Shown here in pieces: positions 7,848 to 15,695 of a DNA stretch of 44,360 bases. The stretch spans positions 1 to 44,360 of the forward strand of contig DASZOO010000163.1 of NCBI GenBank assembly GCA_035550775.1, written 5' to 3'. The stretch comes from JAOUEA01 sp035550775 (lineage in GTDB: Bacteria; Actinomycetota; UBA4738; HRBIN12). The first letter of the stretch is position 1. Each line of letters opens with the position of its first letter. The translations under genes and the position numbers were made by a program. The notes beneath the pieces were generated by a model. That model ran no database searches. It saw only the letters and a program-made list of their open reading frames with translations, and was not told the DNA's origin.

Positions 7848-8762
7848 ATGGGTGCATCCGCCCCCGTCGTCGTCGTCGCCAACCCGACCGCCGGCCGCGG
7901 GAAGGCCGGCAGGCGTATCGGGGCCGTGGATTCGATCCTGCGCTCGTTGCGGGTCGATCACGAGATCCGCGTCGCCGGGTCCGCCACCGAGATGCAGGAG
8001 ACCTGCCGCTCCCTGGGGGAGGAGGGCGTCGAGATCGTGGCCGTGCTCGGCGGTGACGGCACCGTGTCGTGTGCCGCCAACGGGCTGCTCGGCACCGGGG
8101 CGGCCCTCGCGGTGCTGCCCGCGGGCACGGGCGACGACTTCGCCACGGCGATCGGCGCCGGATCGTTCCGCTCGGCCGTCACGCTGCTCTCCGATCCGAA
8201 GACCTCCGTGATCGACGTCGTGCACGTGCGAACGCAGGACGCGGAGCGATGCTTCGTGAACGTCGCCGGGGCCGGGTTCGATTCCGAGGTCAACGAGACC
8301 GCGAACGCGATGAGCGTGAACCTCGGCGGGACCGGCACCTACGTCGCCGCCCTGCTGAAGACGCTCTCCCGGTTCACGCCCGCCCGATACGACCTCACGA
8401 TCGACGGTGAGCCGGCGACGCTCGATGCCATGTTGGTGGTGGTCGGCAACGGGCTCTCGTTCGGCGGCGGCATGAAGGTGTTGCCCGCGGCATCGATGGT
8501 CGACGGCGTGCTCGACGTGTGCATCGTCGAGGCTCTCTCGAGACCCGCGTTCCTGCGGGCCTTCCCCACGGTCTACACCGGCCGGCACGCGACCCACCCG
8601 AAGGTCCGGATGCTCCGCGCCGGCGCGGTGTCGATCGAGGCGAATCGGAGCCTGCCGGTGTACGCGGACGGTGAGCGTATGGGGCGGCTACCCGCCACGT
8701 TCGAGGTGCTGCCGGGAGCCCTGCCGGTCGTGGTGGGGCCTGAAGCGAAAGGGATCCGATGA
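7848..8762 (+). CDS. diacylglycerol/lipid kinase family protein
   Basis: A 304-aa member of the DagK/YegS lipid kinase family, which phosphorylates diacylglycerol or related lipids with ATP. Visible motifs are an N-terminal NPTAGRG nucleotide-binding loop (residues 12-18), the catalytic GGDGT (68-72), and LPAGTGDDFA, the equivalent of the usual GTGND motif. The C-terminal beta domain ends with the typical PVYADGERMGRLPATFEVLP. The substrate is not predictable from sequence. The last 4 bases overlap the next gene (ATGA). Confidence 0.88.
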   Translation: MGASAPVVVVANPTAGRGKAGRRIGAVDSILRSLRVDHEIRVAGSATEMQETCRSLGEEGVEIVAVLGGDGTVSCAANGLLGTGAALAVLPAGTGDDFATAIGAGSFRSAVTLLSDPKTSVIDVVHVRTQDAERCFVNVAGAGFDSEVNETANAMSVNLGGTGTYVAALLKTLSRFTPARYDLTIDGEPATLDAMLVVVGNGLSFGGGMKVLPAASMVDGVLDVCIVEALSRPAFLRAFPTVYTGRHATHPKVRMLRAGAVSIEANRSLPVYADGERMGRLPATFEVLPGALPVVVGPEAKGIR

Positions 8763-9508
8763 GCGAGGCCGCCGACGGGGTGCTCTTGATCCACGCCTTC
8801 CCCCTCGACGTGACGATGTGGGAGGCCGAGGCCGAGTGGCTCGGGAGCGAGGGCTGGCGGGTCGCCGCCCCGTCGCTGCCGGGGTTCGGCGACGAGCCCG
8901 GCGTCGGGCCGGTGATGTCGATCGGCGCAGCCGCAGACCGGTGCCTGGGGGCGCTCGACACGGAGGGCATCGAGCGAGCGGTGGTCTGCGGCCTCTCGAT
9001 GGGCGGCTACATCGCCTTCGAGCTGTGGCGGATGGCGCGGCAGCGGATCGCCGGCCTGGTGCTGGCGAACACTCGATCGCAGGCCGACACGGAGGAGGCT
9101 GCCGAGGGGCGCCGAGCCCTGGCCGCGCGGCTTCGGGCGGAGGGCAGCGCGTTCCTCGTCGCGGAACCTCCTCCGCTGCTGGCGGCACCACGGGGACAGG
9201 GCCGTTGGCCGTTCGTGCGGGAGGTGATCGCAGCGCAGCCGGCGGAGTCGATCGCGGCGGCGGCGGAGGGTATGGCGGAACGCCTGGATTCCACGCCCGA
9301 CCTCGGCACGATCGACGTGCCCGCGCTGGTGCTCACCTCCGAGGGAGACACGCTGATCCCGCCCGAGGTGACCCTCGACATGGCTCGGCACATCCGGGGC
9401 GCGGGCGCGGCCACCTTGGGGGCCGCCGGCCATCTCTCGAACCTCGAAGCCCCGGAGGAGTTCCGGAAGGCCCTGAGCGGATTCCTCCGGGGCTTCGTCC
9501 GCGCCTGA
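8759..9508 (+). CDS. alpha/beta hydrolase
   Basis: A 249-aa soluble hydrolase of the alpha/beta fold. The oxyanion-hole strand LLIHAFPLD lies at the N-terminus, the nucleophile elbow GLSMGGY places the serine at residue 80, the acid is in LTSEGDTLIP, and the histidine is in GAAGHLSNLEAPEEF near the end. These resemble lactonase- or esterase-type enzymes such as enol-lactone hydrolases, but the substrate is unknown. The start overlaps the lipid kinase stop by 4 bases, so the two are translated together. Confidence 0.88.
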   Translation: MSEAADGVLLIHAFPLDVTMWEAEAEWLGSEGWRVAAPSLPGFGDEPGVGPVMSIGAAADRCLGALDTEGIERAVVCGLSMGGYIAFELWRMARQRIAGLVLANTRSQADTEEAAEGRRALAARLRAEGSAFLVAEPPPLLAAPRGQGRWPFVREVIAAQPAESIAAAAEGMAERLDSTPDLGTIDVPALVLTSEGDTLIPPEVTLDMARHIRGAGAATLGAAGHLSNLEAPEEFRKALSGFLRGFVRA

Positions 9509-9525
9509 GCTCACCGGACCGCCCG

Positions 9526-9538
9526 TAGACTGGGGACC
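9526..9538 (+). promoter_or_regulatory. helY -10 box (leaderless start)
   Basis: TAGACT at 9526-9531 is followed by 7 bases and then the helY GTG. No Shine-Dalgarno sequence lies between. Confidence 0.6.
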
Positions 9539-12193
9539 GTGACCACGACCGCGGCGTTCGCCGCCCAGTTCCCGTTCGCCCTGGACGAGTTCCAGATGCA
9601 GGCCGCCCACGCGGTCGAGGACGGCATGTCCGTGCTCGTCGCGGCGCCCACCGGCAGCGGGAAGACGGTGGTGGCCGAGTACGCGATCGAGCGCGCATTG
9701 GCCCTCGCCGGCAAGGCCTTCTACACGACTCCGCTCAAAGCGCTCTCGAACCAGAAGTACGGCGATCTCGTCGCGAAGCACGGTGCGGCATCGGTCGGCC
9801 TGCTCACCGGCGACAACACGATCAATTCCGAGGCCCCGGTGGTCGTGATGACCACCGAGGTCTTGCGCAACATGCTCTACGAGCGATCCGGCACCCTCGA
9901 GGGGCTCGTCAGCGTCGTGATGGACGAGGTGCACTACCTCCAGGACCCGTATCGAGGCGCGGTGTGGGAGGAGGTGCTCATCCACCTGCCCCTGAGCGTG
10001 AGCGTCGTGTGCCTGTCGGCGACGATCTCCAACGCCGAGGAGTTCGGGGAGTGGATCGGCACCCTGCGCGGCGAGACGAGGGTGGTGATCGAGGAGCGGC
10101 GTCCCGTGCCGCTTGAGCACCACTACCTCGTCGGCCACCGTCTGCACCCGATGCACGTGGAGCAGGACGGCGTGCCGATCCCGAACCCGTACGTGATCTC
10201 CCTCGATCAGAACGAGCTGCGCACGAAGACGTACTACCGACGGAGCAGCGGTTACCCCCAGCACGAACGCATCTCCCGGCCTCGAGAAGGCCATCGTCGC
10301 GTGTACGTGCCCCGCCGGTCCGAGGTCGTCGAGGTATTGGAGGAGCAGGGGATGCTCCCCGCGATCTACTTCGTGTTCAGCCGGGCAGGCTGTGACCGAA
10401 GCGTGCGATGGATGCGGGAGGCCGGTGTCTCGCTCACGAGCCGGGCCGAAGCCGATCACATCCGCGAGCGAGCCGAGACGCGGGCGGCCTGGATCGACGA
10501 GGACGACCTCGTCACGCTGGGGTTCTACGACTTCCTCGAGGGGCTCACGGCGGGCGTCGCGGCGCACCACGCCGGCATGCTGCCGGTGTTCAAAGAGACG
10601 GTCGAAGAGCTGTTCGAGGCGGGGCTCGTGAAGGTCGTGTTCGCGACCGAGACGCTCTCGCTGGGCATCAACATGCCGGCGAAGACCGTCGTGATCGAGG
10701 ATCTCTGGAAGTTCCAGGGTGAGCGTCACGAGCTGCTCACTCCCGGCGAGTACACCCAGCTCACGGGTCGAGCGGGCCGGCGAGGCATCGACGAGGTGGG
10801 TCATGCGGTCGTGCTGTACCAGAAGCACGTCGATTTCGAGCGTGTCGCCACCCTCGCTCAGCGCCGCACCTACGATCTCGTGTCGTCGTTCCGGCCCTCG
10901 TACAACATGGCGGTGAACCTGGCCCGCAACTACAGCGAAGAGCAGGCCCACCACCTGCTCAACAGCTCGTTCGCCCAGTTCCTGGCCGACCGGAAGATCG
11001 TGGGCCTCGAACGGGAGCGCCAACGCGACGCCGAGGCGATCGAGGGATATCGCGCGAACATGCGGTGCCATCTCGGCGACTTCGACGAGTACTGGTCCCT
11101 CGTCACGAAGGCGCGTCGGATGCGCGAGCGGGACCGGCAGAGCCACGAGAAGGCACGGACCGAGGCCGTGCGTGCCGCCGTGGGCAAGCTGCGTCCCGGC
11201 GAAGTGATCTCGGTGCCCAACGGGCGGCGGGGCGGGCTCGGTGTGATCGTGAGCTCGCGAGAGGGCAAGCCGACGGTGCTCACGCAGGACCGGCGATACT
11301 TCCGCCTCGCCGCGCGAGACTTCCGCGACCCCCCGACGGTGCTGACCCGGATCCCGCTGCCGCGCTCGGGGAGCGCCAGGAGCAGCCGCTACCGGCGTGA
11401 CGTGGCGGCCAAGCTCGTTTCGCTGCACGTTCGATCCCCGAAGCCCCACCACCCACGCACCGACCCCGCCGTCGAGCGGGAAGCCGCGGGCCTCGACAGG
11501 CGTGCCTCGAAGCACCCGTGTCACCGCTGCCCGGAGCGAGCCAAGCACGAACGCTGGGCCCGGCGGATCGACGAGCGCGAAGCCTCGCTGTCGGGCATCG
11601 ACCGGCGCATCCGGGTGCGGACCGAGACCCTGGCCCGTCAGTTCGATCGGGTCCTCTCCGTGCTCCGCACGCTGGGGTACGTGGAGGACTGGTCGGTCAC
11701 GGAGAAGGGCCGCTCGCTCTCTCGCATCTACGGAGAGGGGGACATCCTGGTCGCGGAGGCCCTGGCTCGCGGCCTGTTCGACGGCCTGGAGCCCGCGGAG
11801 GTGGCGGCGCTGCTGTCCTCGGTCGTCTACGAAGGCCGGGAACGCGTGCCCCTGTCGGGCGACATGCCCACCGCCGAGACGAAGGAACGCTATGAGCGCC
11901 TGCTGCGAACGTGGCGCCGCATCCGGCGCACCGAGGACGAGCATCAGGTGCAGCTCTGCCGCGAGCTCGAGGCTGGCTTCGCGACGCCGATCTTCCACTG
12001 GGCGAGCGGCCGGCCGCTCGAGGAGGTGCTCGCCGAGACCGACATGGCCCCGGGAGACTTCGTGCGCAACTGCAAGCAGCTGGTCGACCTGTTGCGTCAG
12101 GTCGAGGAGGTCGCGACCCCCGGGGTCGCGTCGCTGTTCGGGCGCGCGAGGTCCGCCGTGGTGCGCGGCGTCGTCGCCTACACCGGCCTCTAG
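9539..12193 (+). CDS. helY: Ski2/Mtr4-like superfamily 2 RNA helicase HelY
   Basis: An 884-aa helicase of the Ski2-like family. Motif I (APTGSGKT) is at residues 36-43, motif II is the box D-E-V-H at 129-132, motif III is LSATISN, and motif VI is QLTGRAGRRGID. An extended C-terminal region follows the helicase core (YNMAVNLARNY) and ends in a DSHCT-type domain. Proteins of this group unwind structured RNA for processing or decay; the bacterial role is poorly defined. The pafABC-tatAC-helY order matches Mycobacterium, which supports the name. Transcription probably begins at the GTG, behind TAGACT. Confidence 0.92.
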   Translation: MTTTAAFAAQFPFALDEFQMQAAHAVEDGMSVLVAAPTGSGKTVVAEYAIERALALAGKAFYTTPLKALSNQKYGDLVAKHGAASVGLLTGDNTINSEAPVVVMTTEVLRNMLYERSGTLEGLVSVVMDEVHYLQDPYRGAVWEEVLIHLPLSVSVVCLSATISNAEEFGEWIGTLRGETRVVIEERRPVPLEHHYLVGHRLHPMHVEQDGVPIPNPYVISLDQNELRTKTYYRRSSGYPQHERISRPREGHRRVYVPRRSEVVEVLEEQGMLPAIYFVFSRAGCDRSVRWMREAGVSLTSRAEADHIRERAETRAAWIDEDDLVTLGFYDFLEGLTAGVAAHHAGMLPVFKETVEELFEAGLVKVVFATETLSLGINMPAKTVVIEDLWKFQGERHELLTPGEYTQLTGRAGRRGIDEVGHAVVLYQKHVDFERVATLAQRRTYDLVSSFRPSYNMAVNLARNYSEEQAHHLLNSSFAQFLADRKIVGLERERQRDAEAIEGYRANMRCHLGDFDEYWSLVTKARRMRERDRQSHEKARTEAVRAAVGKLRPGEVISVPNGRRGGLGVIVSSREGKPTVLTQDRRYFRLAARDFRDPPTVLTRIPLPRSGSARSSRYRRDVAAKLVSLHVRSPKPHHPRTDPAVEREAAGLDRRASKHPCHRCPERAKHERWARRIDEREASLSGIDRRIRVRTETLARQFDRVLSVLRTLGYVEDWSVTEKGRSLSRIYGEGDILVAEALARGLFDGLEPAEVAALLSSVVYEGRERVPLSGDMPTAETKERYERLLRTWRRIRRTEDEHQVQLCRELEAGFATPIFHWASGRPLEEVLAETDMAPGDFVRNCKQLVDLLRQVEEVATPGVASLFGRARSAVVRGVVAYTGL

Positions 12194-12194
12194 C

Positions 12195-12206
12195 TACGAT
12201 GCGGCG
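12195..12206 (+). promoter_or_regulatory. TACGAT -10 box of second lipid-kinase gene
   Basis: TACGAT at 12195-12200, directly after the helY stop codon, is 6 bases before ATG 12207. A leaderless mRNA is likely. Confidence 0.55.
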
Positions 12207-13136
12207 ATGACCAGCCCCTTCGGAAGCCTCGCCGTGATCGCCGATCCGTCGGCCGGCAACGGCGGCGTGGGGGACCGGCTGCCCGCGCTGCAGCGAGCGC
12301 TCGATGCCGCCGACCTCGACTTCCGGCTGAACGTCGCCGAGGAGCGGGGACACGGCACCCTCCTCGCGTCGTCGGCGCTCGACGAGGGATACCGATACGT
12401 GGTGGCCGTGGGCGACGACGCCAGCGTGCAGGACGTCGTCAACGGCCTGTTCCGCGACGGCTCGCCGATCGTCGAGGAGCCCGTGCTCGGGGTCGTCGCC
12501 GCCGACGCGGGGAACGACCTGCTTCGGAGCTTCGGCTTGCCGGGGGACATCGAGGGTGGGGTGCGCCACCTCACGGGCGACGCGACGTATCCGTTCGATG
12601 TGATGCGAGTCACCTGCACGGGCGCCGACGGACAGCGGCTCGATCGGTATGCCCACAACCTCGCGCAGATCGGCCTCGGCGCGAACGCGGAGCTCGCGCG
12701 CAGGAGGATGCCGACGTGGCTGGGAGACCGGCGGCGCCGGTTCCTGGGGTTCTGGCGAGGGTACGTCGGCACGAAACGGAGCGCGCTGCGGATCGGCTAC
12801 GACACCAAGTGGTGGGAAGGTGTGGGCTTCCACGTGGTGATCGGCAACGGTCAGTTCACGTCCGGCGTGCGCCTGTCCCCGCGGTCCTACCCGGGCGACG
12901 GCGTCCTGGATGCGCTCGTCTTCACGGGCCAGAAATCCGATGCCTACACGATGATGCCGCGCATCATGCGGCACGGTGGGCACGTGCCCGACGACGCGAT
13001 CAAGGAGCTCCGGGCCAAGATCCGGTTCTCGATCGAGTCCGATCGAGCCCTTCCGGTGGTCGCCGACGGAGAGCCGCTGGGCGCCACGCCGGCGGCGTTC
13101 CAGGTCGTGCCTCGGCAGATCCTGCTGAAGCTGTAG
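12207..13136 (+). CDS. lipid-kinase-like protein with altered catalytic motif
   Basis: A 309-aa paralogue of the gene at 7848. The overall DagK/YegS layout is kept: an N-terminal DPSAGNGG loop, AADAGNDLLRSFG in place of the usual AGTGNDLA, the family's C-terminal beta domain, and the closing ALPVVADGEPLGATPAAFQV. The catalytic motif, normally GGDGT, here reads GDDAS at residues 69-73. The aspartate remains but both flanking glycines and the threonine are replaced. Activity may be reduced or altered. ATG 12207 was chosen because it lies at the start of the fold and behind a TACGAT box; the frame is open further upstream inside helY. Confidence 0.85.
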   Translation: MTSPFGSLAVIADPSAGNGGVGDRLPALQRALDAADLDFRLNVAEERGHGTLLASSALDEGYRYVVAVGDDASVQDVVNGLFRDGSPIVEEPVLGVVAADAGNDLLRSFGLPGDIEGGVRHLTGDATYPFDVMRVTCTGADGQRLDRYAHNLAQIGLGANAELARRRMPTWLGDRRRRFLGFWRGYVGTKRSALRIGYDTKWWEGVGFHVVIGNGQFTSGVRLSPRSYPGDGVLDALVFTGQKSDAYTMMPRIMRHGGHVPDDAIKELRAKIRFSIESDRALPVVADGEPLGATPAAFQVVPRQILLKL

Positions 13137-13144
13137 GAGCCACC

Positions 13145-14242
13145 GTGGATGCTCGCCTCACCGATCGCATGACCCGAGCCGCCGAGCAAGCGGCCTCGCA
13201 AGGCTTCGAGGCTCTCGTGATCGCGCCGTCACCCGATCTGGTCTACCTCACGGGGTACGATCCGATGCCGCTCGAGCGGCCCACGCTGCTGGTGCTGCGG
13301 GTCGGCGCCGCCCCCACGATGCTCGTACCGGAGCTGGAGCATCCGCTCGCTGCGTCCTCCCCGGGGGCCGCCGCGATCGAACTCGTCAGCTGGCCCGACG
13401 ACGAGGACCCGTACGCCGAGGCGGCGCGTCTGCTGCCGGCGCGAGGCAGGCTCGCGATCGCCGACCGGCTCTGGACGTCCCACCTGCTCGGGCTCCAGCG
13501 CACCCTGCCCCAGGTCGCGTTCGAGCCGGCATCGTCGGTGATGGGACGACTGCGTGCGGTGAAGGACCCCGACGAGCTCGCCGCGTTGCGCCGAGCGGCC
13601 CGGGGGGCCGACGAAGCGTTCCGGGCGATCTGCACGGCGCCCTTCCTGGGCCGGCGCGAGGAAGAGGTCGCGGCCGATCTCGCGGATCTCCTCGTCCGCA
13701 ACGGGCACGCGAGGGCCGACTTCACGATCGTGGCGAGCGGCCCGAACGCCGCGTCGCCGCACCACGAACCCGGCGGACGCACCATCCTGCCGAAGGACGC
13801 CGTCGTGATGGACTTCGGCGGTGAGCTCGCCGGATACTACAGCGACACGACCCGAACGGTGGTGGTGGCAGAGCCACCCGCGGGCTTCGAGCGCGTGTAC
13901 GAGACGGTTCGCAGAGCCCAGATCGCCGCGTGCGAGTCGGTGGCTCCGGGCGTCGAGGCGCAGGACATCGATCGTGTGGCCCGCCGCGTCATCGACGAGG
14001 CCGGGCTGGGAGCGCGGTTCATCCACCGCACGGGTCACGGCATCGGCCTCGAGGTGCACGAGCCCCCGTACCTCGTGGAGGGAAGCGACTGGGCCCTCGA
14101 GACCGGCACGACGTTCTCCGTCGAGCCCGGCGTCTACCTCGAGGGGGAGTTCGGCGTTCGGATCGAAGACATCGTGGCGGTCACCGCCGACGGGGTGGAG
14201 CGGCTGAACCGCTCGACGCGCGATCTCCAGGTCGTGGAGTAG
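13145..14242 (+). CDS. M24 family Xaa-Pro aminopeptidase-like metallopeptidase
   Basis: A 365-aa peptidase of the pita-bread fold that would remove N-terminal residues before proline. The N-terminal creatinase-like domain (residues 1-130) precedes the catalytic domain. All five dinuclear-metal ligands are present: D223 (VMDFGG), D234 (YYSDTTRT), H298 (TGHGIGLEVHEPP), E327 (SVEPGVY) and E341 (RIEDIV). The GTG start at 13145 has TAGGAG in front at proper spacing. Mycobacterium also carries an M24 peptidase (pepE) near helY, so the location is conserved. The gene converges on cysS. Confidence 0.93.
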   Translation: MDARLTDRMTRAAEQAASQGFEALVIAPSPDLVYLTGYDPMPLERPTLLVLRVGAAPTMLVPELEHPLAASSPGAAAIELVSWPDDEDPYAEAARLLPARGRLAIADRLWTSHLLGLQRTLPQVAFEPASSVMGRLRAVKDPDELAALRRAARGADEAFRAICTAPFLGRREEEVAADLADLLVRNGHARADFTIVASGPNAASPHHEPGGRTILPKDAVVMDFGGELAGYYSDTTRTVVVAEPPAGFERVYETVRRAQIAACESVAPGVEAQDIDRVARRVIDEAGLGARFIHRTGHGIGLEVHEPPYLVEGSDWALETGTTFSVEPGVYLEGEFGVRIEDIVAVTADGVERLNRSTRDLQVVE

Positions 14243-14247
14243 CCCGT

Positions 14248-14271
14248 CGGATCCACCGGAGCGCGGATCCG
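14248..14271. terminator. candidate bidirectional terminator hairpin
   Basis: CGGATCC (14248-14254) and GGATCCG (14265-14271) form a 7-bp stem with a 10-base loop. It fills the 30-base gap between the convergent peptidase and cysS genes. There is no T-run, which is common in GC-rich actinobacteria. Confidence 0.45.
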
Positions 14272-14272
14272 G

Positions 14273-15664
14273 TCAGCCGCTCGGCCTGACTCGCGTTCCC
14301 TCGGCCGTGTCCATGACCTCGAGCCCCATCGCCGTGAGCTCGTCGCGAAGGCGGTCGCTCTCGGCGTAGTTCTTCGCCGCCCGGGCCGCGTCGCGTCGCG
14401 CCATCAGCTCGAGGGCCTCCCCGGGTGGGGTCCAGCCACTCGTCGCCTCCCGCTCGAGGTCGAGCCCCAGTACGGCGTCCCACGAGGCGAGCAATGCGTA
14501 CCGCTCGCCATCGGAGACGTCGCCTCCGCCCACGACCTCGTTCACGACCACCAAGGCCGACGGCAGGTCCAGGTCGGCAGCCACGGCGTCGCGGAAGCGA
14601 GCGTCGTAGGCCACCGCGGCTTCACCCAGGCGGTCGGAGGGTGACCCCCAGTCGGCCATGCGCCGGCGCAGCTGCTTGACCTTCGCGTCGGCCGTCTGCA
14701 TGGCCTCCCAGGTGAAGTCCATCTCCGAGCGGTAGCGCGTCTGGAACGTCAGCCACCGGAACGAGAGCGGATCGATGCCCCGGCGCGTCAGGTCCTCGAC
14801 GTGCACCACGTTGCCCGTGGACTTCGAGATCTTCTGCCCCGACTGGCGCAGGTGGCCGCCGTGCACCCAGATCGAGACCACCTGATGGCCGACGGCGGCC
14901 TCGCTCTGGGCCACCTCGTCTTCGTGGTGAGGGAACCGCAGGTCGTTGCCGCCCGTGTGGATGTCGAAGCGGTCGCCGAGGTATCGCATCGACATCGCCG
15001 AGCATTCGATGTGCCACCCTGGGAAGCCCATGCCCCAGGGGGAGTCCCATTTCATCAGACGCCCCGGACCCGCGGCCTTCCACAGTGCGAAGTCGGCCGG
15101 ATGTCGTTTGGCCGGGTCGGATTCCAGCTCGCGATGGCCCTCGCGCAGGTGGTCGAGCGTGTTCCCGCTCAGCTTGCCGTACCCGGGGAACGACGTGACG
15201 TCGAAGTAGACGCTTCCCGAATCGACCACGTACGCGTGGCCTCGATCGATCAGTATCTGCGTGAGCTCGATCATCTCCGGGATGTGATCGGTCGCCTTCG
15301 GGTACTCGTCGGCGGGGCGGATGCCGACGGCCTCGGCGTCGGCGAACACAGCCTCGGCGTACTTCCCGGCGATGTCGAGGGGGGTGAGCCCCTCGTCCTC
15401 CATCGCCAGCAGCATCTTGTCGACGGCCCCGGGTGAGGCCTCGTCGGTCATGTGCCCCACGTCGGTGATGTTCATGATCTGGGTGACCCGGTACCCCTCG
15501 AACTCGAGACCGCGACGGATCAGGTCGCCGAGCATGAACGTACGGAGGTTCCCGAGATGCGCGAAGCGGTAGACGGTGGGCCCGCACGTGTACATCGTGA
15601 CCAGCCCGTCGTGCACGGGACGGACCTCTTCGACCTCACGCGTGAGCGTGTTGTACAACCGCAT
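14273..15664 (-). CDS. cysS: cysteine--tRNA ligase
   Basis: Charges tRNA-Cys with cysteine; a class I aminoacyl-tRNA synthetase. The 463-aa protein has the N-terminal YTCGPTVYRFAHLGNLRT segment, holding the zinc-ligand cysteine and the HIGH-like HLGN motif, and the second zinc-site region GWHIECSAMS. The KMSKS loop reads KISKS (GQKISKSTGN). Length is normal. The usual extra C-terminal anticodon-binding region is present, ending close to the stop. MshC, the related mycothiol ligase, is less likely because the C-terminal part fits CysS. TAAGCT lies 7 bases before the ATG, so the mRNA is probably leaderless. Confidence 0.94.
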   Translation of the reverse strand: MRLYNTLTREVEEVRPVHDGLVTMYTCGPTVYRFAHLGNLRTFMLGDLIRRGLEFEGYRVTQIMNITDVGHMTDEASPGAVDKMLLAMEDEGLTPLDIAGKYAEAVFADAEAVGIRPADEYPKATDHIPEMIELTQILIDRGHAYVVDSGSVYFDVTSFPGYGKLSGNTLDHLREGHRELESDPAKRHPADFALWKAAGPGRLMKWDSPWGMGFPGWHIECSAMSMRYLGDRFDIHTGGNDLRFPHHEDEVAQSEAAVGHQVVSIWVHGGHLRQSGQKISKSTGNVVHVEDLTRRGIDPLSFRWLTFQTRYRSEMDFTWEAMQTADAKVKQLRRRMADWGSPSDRLGEAAVAYDARFRDAVAADLDLPSALVVVNEVVGGGDVSDGERYALLASWDAVLGLDLEREATSGWTPPGEALELMARRDAARAAKNYAESDRLRDELTAMGLEVMDTAEGTRVRPSG

Positions 15665-15677
15665 GCGCGTGAGCTTA
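15665..15677 (-). promoter_or_regulatory. cysS -10 box (leaderless start)
   Basis: On the minus strand TAAGCT (15677-15672) is followed by 7 bases and then the cysS ATG at 15664. Confidence 0.55.
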
Positions 15678-15695
15678 CCGTCGCGCTCGCCGTGC

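Noticed and set aside
8573..11998. large minus-strand open frame antisense to the hydrolase and helY
   Set aside because: It is a by-product of GC-rich codon usage on the opposite strand. Its translation is rich in His/Arg/Gly and matches no family, whereas helY has full helicase motifs.
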